Positions 1 through 3,955 of a stretch of 5,840 nucleotides of DNA are shown one piece after another; position 1 is the stretch's first letter; every line of letters starts with the position of its first letter. A program made the position numbers and the translations under genes. The notes beneath the pieces were generated by a model that saw only the letters and a list, made by a program, of their open reading frames with translations, was not told the origin of the DNA and ran no database searches. This DNA comes from an uncultured Bacteroidota bacterium. Its GTDB lineage: Bacteria; Bacteroidota; Bacteroidia; Chitinophagales; Chitinophagaceae. Where the stretch lies: positions 1 to 5,840 of the forward strand of contig CAIVKT010000085.1 of the NCBI GenBank assembly GCA_903906615.1, written 5' to 3'.

Positions 1-278
1 CGGGCATCCATGTGAGCCGCCCGCTGCTCATACTCATGCGGGTCGCAATTGATGAGCAGGAGCGTGCAATCCTCATAATCGGCTATATAGGTAGCCATGA
101 GGTTGTAAGGGTTTGCTTTCATCTCGGCTACTATATAGCCACGCCCCTCATCGGGGTGCAACGATAAATATGCCTGGTAGGCTTTGGCGCAGTTGGGCGT
201 GTAATCGTAGGTATATACTGCTGCATAGCTACCTGCGCAGCAGCACAATAACAACAATATAATAGCCGTTCTAACCAT
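1..278 (-). CDS. N-terminal part of an exported protein of unknown function (cut by the window edge)
   Basis: The frame opens at an ATG whose codon occupies 278-276 and stays open to the left edge, giving 92 complete codons; the C-terminus lies outside the window. Residues 1-20 form a signal peptide: Arg at position 3, a run of Ile/Leu (6-11), three cysteines (12-14) and a small-residue stretch AGSYAA. None of the cysteines is in a good lipobox, so signal peptidase I cleavage near residue 20 seems more likely than lipidation. The mature part begins VYTYDYTPNCAKAYQAYLSL and continues with an AEMKANPYNLMATYIADYED segment. From memory this resembles the first helices of large helical, TPR-like exported proteins common in Bacteroidota, but with so little sequence the assignment is only a suggestion. 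It is divergent from the EGF lipoprotein gene at 394. Confidence 0.72.
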   Translation of the reverse strand, partial: MVRTAIILLLLCCCAGSYAAVYTYDYTPNCAKAYQAYLSLHPDEGRGYIVAEMKANPYNLMATYIADYEDCTLLLINCDPHEYEQRAAHMDA

Positions 279-285
279 AAGGGAT

Positions 286-293
286 CAAAAGTA
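286..293 (-). promoter_or_regulatory. Possible -7 promoter element for the leftward gene at 278
   Basis: On the minus strand this reads TACTTTTG, an exact fit to the Bacteroidota -7 consensus TAnnTTTG. The -33 side is weak: only a TTG near 319-317, with a spacer of about 23 bases. If real, transcription would start only a few bases before the ATG, making the mRNA almost leaderless. Confidence 0.4.
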
Positions 294-334
294 TATAGTT
301 GGCTGTTAAAATCGTGCAATGGCGGCTTTTATCA

Positions 335-366
335 TTTGCTGCAATTAGTGGTATATCTTATCTTTG
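335..366 (+). promoter_or_regulatory. Bacteroidota-type promoter of the first EGF lipoprotein gene
   Basis: TTTG at 335-338 and TATCTTTG at 359-366 are separated by 20 bases, which fits the Bacteroidota primary sigma factor consensus (TTTG, 19-21 bases, TAnnTTTG). The predicted transcript start is near 371, leaving a leader of about 23 bases before the ATG at 394. A longer reading frame starting with TTG at 364 would begin inside the -7 box, so it cannot be translated from this promoter. Confidence 0.75.
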
Positions 367-393
367 AACAATATTAATAACACCAGGCTGATT

Positions 394-945
394 ATGAGAC
401 CGATCAAACAAGTAGTACTGACCGCTATTATTACCATCGCCGCTTTCTGCGGATTTATGTATACCTCCTGCCAGAAGGATGTATGCAGAAGCACTAACTG
501 CCTCAACGGCGGATCGTGTAACGGCGGTAGCTGCACTTGTAAACCGGGAATAGGTGGCAATAGCTGCGAGGTCTTTTACGCGCAGATCTATGCCAATACC
601 TACAAAGGCAACAGCCTGTATAACTATACCGTCCTAGATACCAACAATACCAACCACTCTGATACTGCTAATACCCTGGTCTTCACCGCAGGTACAGACA
701 CATCGAATTACAACCTGATGTCTGTTGTATGGACCGATAGCGCTAAAACCGTGACCATGGCCCTTACATTGGCCAACAATACTGCCAGCGGCTCTTCCTT
801 CACCATCACCCCCACCACCGCAGGCGGTATCAACTATACCGGATCGGGCACTATTACTACCGCAGGCGCATCTATGAACCTGGTAGAAACCCAGGCTGGG
901 GCCACACCTGTAACCATTACCATGAGCAATTTTGTACGGCAATAA
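394..945 (+). CDS. EGF-like domain lipoprotein, first of a tandem pair
   Basis: The product is 183 residues. I chose the ATG at 394 over the in-frame TTG at 364 because 364 lies inside the promoter, and because this start aligns the N-terminus residue for residue with the paralogue at 1067 (MRPIKQVVLT versus MKSIKHIALT). Residues 1-25 are a lipoprotein signal peptide ending in MYTS, with the lipidated cysteine at 26. The mature start CQKD resembles the surface lipoprotein export signal described in Capnocytophaga. Cysteines 31, 36, 42, 47, 49 and 58 have the EGF spacing C-x4-C-x5-C-x4-C-x-C-x8-C with the usual NGGSC core. Residues 60-183 are Thr/Ser/Asn/Gly rich and alternate as beta strands, perhaps a lipocalin-like barrel as in other Chitinophagaceae EGF-like lipoproteins (inference). 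Probable location is the outer membrane, possibly facing outward. No ligand or enzyme motif is visible. Codons are GC-rich, unlike the paralogue. Confidence 0.88.
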   Translation: MRPIKQVVLTAIITIAAFCGFMYTSCQKDVCRSTNCLNGGSCNGGSCTCKPGIGGNSCEVFYAQIYANTYKGNSLYNYTVLDTNNTNHSDTANTLVFTAGTDTSNYNLMSVVWTDSAKTVTMALTLANNTASGSSFTITPTTAGGINYTGSGTITTAGASMNLVETQAGATPVTITMSNFVRQ

Positions 946-1007
946 ATTATTATCTGTCTATTAGTTGGCATGGTTTTGTAGAATTCTTAGCATCACTATG
1001 TTACGTA

Positions 1008-1038
1008 TTTGGTGAAAAGCCATAAAAAGTTATCTTTG
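1008..1038 (+). promoter_or_regulatory. Bacteroidota-type promoter of the second EGF lipoprotein gene
   Basis: TTTG at 1008-1011 and TATCTTTG at 1031-1038 are 19 bases apart. The -7 octamer is identical to that of the upstream paralogue, and its distance to the ATG is almost the same (28 versus 27 bases). The leader that follows is A-rich with no Shine-Dalgarno, as is usual for well-translated Bacteroidota genes. This argues that the second gene is transcribed on its own and does not depend only on read-through from the first. Confidence 0.75.
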
Positions 1039-1066
1039 CTCAAATTTTTAACCCAAACAAATAAAT

Positions 1067-1609
1067 ATGAAATCAATTAAACACATTGCATTAACAGTAG
1101 TTTTAACTGTAAGCGCTTTGTGCGCCGTATTGTACACTTCCTGCTCTAAGGATGCCTGTAAAGGAGTAACCTGCCAAAACGGCGGCACTTGTAGTGGTGG
1201 TAACTGTACCTGCCCTGCAGGAACTTCTACAACCGATAACTGTACTACGATCTACAGATCATCATACAATAACACTTACGCGGGCACAGGTACTGATAAC
1301 ACAGGCGGTACATATACAAATTTTAGGATGGTATTCTCTACTCCAAGCAGTTCAACTGATTTCGTAACTATGAACCTGACTATTGAAGATGCAACTGGTG
1401 GTAGTGCTGGTGTACCCGTTCTTACTGTAGTTTTAAGCAACTTCACTGCTTCAGGATCTGCCTTTACTGTGACATCAACAACTAGCGCAAGCGGTCTTAC
1501 TTATACCGGTACAGGTTCTATTTCAGCTACATCTGCTACTCTTACACTTCAAGAAGCAGGCTCTGGCTCTACTACAACATATAGTTTTTCTAATTTCGCT
1601 AAGCAATAA
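1067..1609 (+). CDS. EGF-like domain lipoprotein, second of a tandem pair
   Basis: The product is 180 residues and a clear paralogue of the 394-945 product. The signal peptide (1-25) ends in LYTS before Cys26, and the mature protein starts CSKD. The EGF-like module uses Cys31, 36, 42, 47, 49 and 59, with the core QNGGTCSGGNCTC; the first five cysteines occupy the same positions as in the paralogue. After residue 60 comes a beta-rich Thr/Ser domain that matches the paralogue best near its end: TASGSAFTVT, YTGTGSI and SFSNFAKQ here against TASGSSFTIT, YTGSGTI and MSNFVRQ. No catalytic motif is visible, so a binding or structural role at the cell surface is an inference. Codons favour A/T at third positions (Thr mostly ACT/ACA), a pattern I associate with highly expressed genes in this group. 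It ends in a strong terminator at 1628. Confidence 0.88.
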   Translation: MKSIKHIALTVVLTVSALCAVLYTSCSKDACKGVTCQNGGTCSGGNCTCPAGTSTTDNCTTIYRSSYNNTYAGTGTDNTGGTYTNFRMVFSTPSSSTDFVTMNLTIEDATGGSAGVPVLTVVLSNFTASGSAFTVTSTTSASGLTYTGTGSISATSATLTLQEAGSGSTTTYSFSNFAKQ

Positions 1610-1627
1610 GCTTTTTTTGAATTAATA

Positions 1628-1659
1628 AAAAAAGCCGCAATAAAAATTGCGGCTTTTTT
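1628..1659. terminator. Bidirectional intrinsic terminator between convergent genes
   Basis: A perfect 14-bp stem (1628-1641 paired with 1646-1659) closes a four-base AAAA loop. The GC-rich core gccgcaat/attgcggc is flanked by an A-tract on the left and a T-tract on the right, so the RNA of either strand ends in a hairpin followed by U residues. It lies 18 bases past the stop of the EGF lipoprotein gene and 7 bases past the stop of the leftward lipoprotein gene, and so serves both. Confidence 0.92.
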
Positions 1660-1666
1660 ATTCCTA

Positions 1667-2086
1667 TTAGTGTCCTTGGCTCTGATCTGAATGGGCTTTT
1701 AGTCCGCCACCACTAGCAGGCTTACCAGCTGAATTGGGGTTTGCACTCTGGCTTTGGTCTGAATGGGCTTTAAGACCTCCAGCGGGATTAGTTGGCGTTG
1801 GTGCGGGAGTAGCAGGCTGTGCTCCGTTGTTACCATTTGCAGCGTTCTTTGCTTCATGCTCTTCGTGCTTAGCTTCATGTTCTTTAGCTATAGCCTCTGC
1901 TTTTTCTTTTTCTATTGCTTTAAGTGTAGAGTCGTTCTTAGAAGCGTTAGCTGCGTCGTGCTGTGCCATTGTAGCGTTCACAGTAGAATCTATTTGTGCC
2001 TGGGTTTGTCCGGCATTGTTGTTGTTGCTGCCGCAAGATGCGAGGATAACTGCGCAACCAGCCAGGAAAAGGAATTGTTTTTTCAT
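1667..2086 (-). CDS. Small Ala/Asn/Lys/Glu-rich lipoprotein with a duplicated C-terminal peptide
   Basis: The product is 139 residues from the ATG at 2086-2084. A second ATG three codons upstream (2095) is possible, but it sits only about 8-10 bases from the predicted transcript start, and MKKQFLF is the better signal-peptide start. Residues 1-17 end in the lipobox LAS before Cys18. The mature start CGSNNNN has no acidic residues, so it lacks an obvious surface-export signal and may face the periplasm. Residues 50-85 are charged (Lys/Glu/Ala/His, with EHEAKHEEHEAKNAA) and could form a long helix or coiled coil. A Pro/Ala/Thr/Asn linker follows. The 11-residue peptide GGLKAHSDQSQ occurs at 103-113 and again at 127-137, almost at the end. 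No known domain is recognised. The real gene is on this strand: the opposite-strand frames here have no signal, no promoter and odd composition. Frequent GCT/TCT/ACT codons suggest high expression. Confidence 0.85.
   Translation of the reverse strand: MKKQFLFLAGCAVILASCGSNNNNAGQTQAQIDSTVNATMAQHDAANASKNDSTLKAIEKEKAEAIAKEHEAKHEEHEAKNAANGNNGAQPATPAPTPTNPAGGLKAHSDQSQSANPNSAGKPASGGGLKAHSDQSQGH
1676..1780 (-). repeat. Two in-gene copies of an 11-codon unit (1676-1708 and 1748-1780)
   Basis: The two 33-base copies start 72 bases apart and match at 27 of 33 positions. All six differences fall at codon third positions, so both copies encode exactly the same peptide, GGLKAHSDQSQ. The spacer encodes a Ser/Asn/Pro/Gly/Lys-rich linker. 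Confidence 0.9.
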
Positions 2087-2108
2087 TTTGTACATTTTAG
2101 TTTGGGTG

Positions 2109-2116
2109 CAAAAATA
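2109..2116 (-). promoter_or_regulatory. Probable -7 promoter element of the leftward small lipoprotein gene
   Basis: On the minus strand this reads TATTTTTG, matching TAnnTTTG. No good TTTG is seen 19-21 bases upstream; the nearest TTG (2133-2131) is only 14 bases away. The predicted start near 2104 leaves a leader of about 18 bases to the ATG at 2086, in line with the leaders of the two EGF lipoprotein genes. Confidence 0.5.
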
Positions 2117-2217
2117 TTGCTATTATGTTACAACTAATACATTTGTGCATAAAAATTTGCTGCATGTAGAATTTTTTCGGCATTTTTAACGAATACACTT
2201 AATATTACACAGCATTT

Positions 2218-2225
2218 TATTTTTG
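2218..2225 (+). promoter_or_regulatory. Probable -7 promoter element of the DUF4337-type gene
   Basis: TATTTTTG matches TAnnTTTG and ends 17 bases before the ATG at 2243. The -33 region is AT-rich but has no clear TTTG. It forms a divergent pair with the leftward element at 2109-2116; the 156 bases between the two start codons hold nothing else that I recognise. Confidence 0.5.
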
Positions 2226-2242
2226 TAAATTGCACAGCTATT

Positions 2243-2779
2243 ATGGAAGAACTGGAAGATCCAACCGAACGCCTCAAGGAAACCCTTGAGGCAGCAGAAG
2301 AGAAAAAAGAGCACTGGACGCTTTATGTGGCCCTCTCCACAGCTATTATAGCCGTGCTGGCCGCTATAGCCGGTATGCTGGGCAACCACCATGCCAATGA
2401 GGCTATGCTGGAGCAGGTGAAATCATCGGACCAGTGGGCGTACTACCAGTCTAAAAGCATTAAAGCGGAGCTGGCAGCATCTACTGCACAGCTATTCACC
2501 GCCATGGGCAAGCCATTGCCGCCAGACAATGTGGCCAAGATGGAGCAATACAAGACTGATAAGGAAGAAATAAAAAAGAAGGCAGATGAGCTGGAAAAAG
2601 AAGCAGATGAACACATGAACATACATGTCATCTTTTCAAGATCGGTCACTTTCTTCCAGATAGCCATATCTATCAGCGCGGTATCTATTCTTACCCGGCG
2701 AAAGATGTTGTGGTATGGCAGCATGCTGCTGGCAGCAGCTGGTGCTGTTTTCTTCGCCCTTGCGCTTATAGCCCACTAA
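2243..2779 (+). CDS. DUF4337-type membrane protein
   Basis: The product is 178 residues. It has an acidic, helical N-terminus (1-24, rich in Glu/Lys), a first membrane span at about 27-46, a long soluble helical region (48-125) and two further spans at about 133-150 and 156-176. The segment SDQWAYYQSKSIKAEL (62-77) and the closing FFQIAISISAVSILTRRKMLW are what I know as hallmarks of the DUF4337 family, which occurs in many Proteobacteria and Bacteroidota; its function is unknown. Residues 99-123 (Lys/Glu/Asp with regular hydrophobic spacing) probably form a coiled coil between span 1 and span 2. It is probably an inner-membrane protein, since no cleavable signal is seen. The gene stands alone, divergent from the small lipoprotein and overlapping the stop of the convergent RidA-family gene. 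Confidence 0.88.
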   Translation: MEELEDPTERLKETLEAAEEKKEHWTLYVALSTAIIAVLAAIAGMLGNHHANEAMLEQVKSSDQWAYYQSKSIKAELAASTAQLFTAMGKPLPPDNVAKMEQYKTDKEEIKKKADELEKEADEHMNIHVIFSRSVTFFQIAISISAVSILTRRKMLWYGSMLLAAAGAVFFALALIAH

Positions 2780-3186
2780 TCAATAGTGGCAATGCACTTC
2801 AACTCTATGGCTATGGCCGTGGGCAGGGCATCTATGCCTACCGTAGTGCGGCAGGGCTGGTTGTCTTTAAAGTATTCGGCGTATATTTTGTTGTACGCCT
2901 GGAAGTCGCGCTTCATATCCACCAGGAACACGGTTACGTCGACTAGCTTATCCCAGCTGCTGCCACTCTCTTCGAGTATGGTGCGCACATTGTCAAATAC
3001 GCTACGGCACTGCTCTTCAAAAGCAAACCCGATGAAGTTGCCGTGCTTGTCGGTGGTGAGGCCGGGGATCTCATCGGAGCCAGCCTTGCGTGGTCCTACG
3101 CCCGAGAGGAATAACAAATTGCCCACACGGCGTGCGTGTGGGTACAGGCCCACGGGCTTTGGCGCTTTATCGGTAGAGAATTGCAT
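2776..3186 (-). CDS. RidA-family protein (enamine/imine deaminase fold)
   Basis: The product is 136 residues, the usual family length, in one domain with no signal peptide, so it is cytoplasmic and by family precedent a trimer. Visible family features are LFLSGVGPR (25-33), the helix EEQCRSVFDNVRTILEESG (57-75), LVDVTVFLVDM (81-91), YNKIYAEYF (98-106), Arg113 within PCRTTVG, and Glu128 in IAIELKCIA. Arg113 and Glu128 match the substrate-carboxylate-binding Arg and the catalytic-site Glu of E. coli RidA. The start YPHARRVGNLLFLSG resembles the 2-aminomuconate deaminase branch more than canonical RidA, so it could act in aromatic or tryptophan catabolism, but no kynurenine-pathway gene is in view. 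General imine/enamine hydrolysis is the safer call. It lies 56 bases after the PAP2-like gene on the same strand, and its stop overlaps the convergent DUF4337-type gene. Confidence 0.9.
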   Translation of the reverse strand: MQFSTDKAPKPVGLYPHARRVGNLLFLSGVGPRKAGSDEIPGLTTDKHGNFIGFAFEEQCRSVFDNVRTILEESGSSWDKLVDVTVFLVDMKRDFQAYNKIYAEYFKDNQPCRTTVGIDALPTAIAIELKCIATID

Positions 3187-3195
3187 AGTTAAGTC

Positions 3196-3237
3196 AAAAG
3201 TTAAAAGTTATCCCGATAGCTATCGGGACTAAAAGTT
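3196..3237. repeat. Perfect 18-bp palindrome flanked by AAAAGTT repeats
   Basis: The sequence tcccgatagctatcggga at 3211-3228 is a perfect inverted repeat with no spacer. It is preceded by two adjacent AAAAGTT units (3196-3202, 3203-3209) and followed by a third (3231-3237). It fills most of the gap between the PAP2-like gene and the RidA-family gene. No T-run follows the palindrome on either strand, so it is a poor intrinsic terminator. From memory, similar CCCGATAGCTATCGGG palindromes are common between genes in Bacteroidota, so a dispersed REP-like element is plausible; an operator or mRNA-processing site is the alternative. Confidence 0.7.
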
Positions 3238-3242
3238 GAGCT

Positions 3243-3926
3243 TTACTTCATGTAAAGGTACGCACCCAACTGCACTAATATACCTACCACATAGCCCAGC
3301 CATATATCGCCACGCTCATGTGCGCCCAGCCATACACGCGCACGGCCTATAAGCGCCGCTATAGCAATGACCACAACCAGGGGTATCGTCATATTCGGCA
3401 CACCTATCATCAGCAACACCAGCATAATACCGATCATGCCGCCTGCAATAGACGTGTGCATACTGATCTTGGTAAAGATATTGAGCATGAAGATAACGAT
3501 GACACCCCAGAAGTTGCCCAGCAGCAGCACCTTTAGCGCCAGCGGCGGCCCCGGTATGGTATTGAACACATGGGTGATCCAGAAGTAAAAGATCATCGTA
3601 GCCATGAGGGGTATGATGCGGTCTTTGGTAGTGGGCATCTTAAAGCTGTCTATAAAGCCCAGCGCCTTCATCAGCAGTATGCTGAACAGCGGGAAGAACA
3701 CAGCGGTAACACCTATGCTGATGAACCACATGCCCAGGTCTTTTGGCTTAATTGCAGCATACGCAGCAGGCTGTAACCTATATATTACATAGGCCATCAC
3801 CAACGGAAAGAATACCGGGTGGCATACCACCGATATGATATTGGCCAGCAGGCGCAGCCCCTTCGACTTGGTAGGCCGAACACCCTTGTAGTTTTGCGGC
3901 CACGGTATTTCTTGTTCTTCGCTCAC
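3243..3926 (-). CDS. PAP2-superfamily-like integral membrane protein
   Basis: The product is 227 residues from a GTG start; there is no ATG before residue 44, which is already inside the first membrane span. About six or seven hydrophobic spans are visible, roughly at 28-50, 64-88, 104-122, 130-150, 158-176, 180-194 and 208-226. The three PAP2 phosphatase motifs can be traced in altered form: K96-x6-R103 followed by Ile where Pro is usual; I-S155-M-H157 where PSGH is usual; and A-R197-x5-H203-x3-D207 where SR-x5-H-x3-D is usual. The core charged residues and both histidines are thus kept, so a lipid-phosphate phosphatase acting at the inner membrane is plausible but the substrate is unknown. 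It begins 29 bases after the metH stop with no promoter-like box between, so it is probably read from the metH transcript. Confidence 0.8.
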   Translation of the reverse strand: MSEEQEIPWPQNYKGVRPTKSKGLRLLANIISVVCHPVFFPLVMAYVIYRLQPAAYAAIKPKDLGMWFISIGVTAVFFPLFSILLMKALGFIDSFKMPTTKDRIIPLMATMIFYFWITHVFNTIPGPPLALKVLLLGNFWGVIVIFMLNIFTKISMHTSIAGGMIGIMLVLLMIGVPNMTIPLVVVIAIAALIGRARVWLGAHERGDIWLGYVVGILVQLGAYLYMK

Positions 3927-3955
3927 TTGTATATTTTAGTATTGCTTCAATATTT

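Noticed and set aside
448..453. Cys19 in both EGF lipoproteins as an alternative lipidation site
   Set aside because: It is preceded by Phe or Leu, not Gly/Ala/Ser, and lies inside the hydrophobic core; Cys26 after Tyr-Thr-Ser is the better site.
634..942. Minus-strand frame opposite the first EGF lipoprotein gene
   Set aside because: Gly/Cys/His-rich translation with no domain, antisense to a gene with clear signal peptide, EGF module and promoter.
946..1007. Search for a terminator after the first EGF lipoprotein gene
   Set aside because: No inverted repeat followed by a T-run is visible, so the first transcript may read into the second gene.
1734..2189. Plus-strand open frames opposite the small lipoprotein gene (also 1763-2137)
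   Set aside because: They are shadows of the minus-strand gene: Cys/Ser/Phe-rich compositions produced by reading Ala/Lys/Glu codons backwards. They have no promoter or domain, and they run through the minus-strand promoter.
2786..3232. Plus-strand frame opposite the RidA-family gene
   Set aside because: The minus-strand reading has all RidA-family motifs; this one has none, and it runs through the palindrome region.
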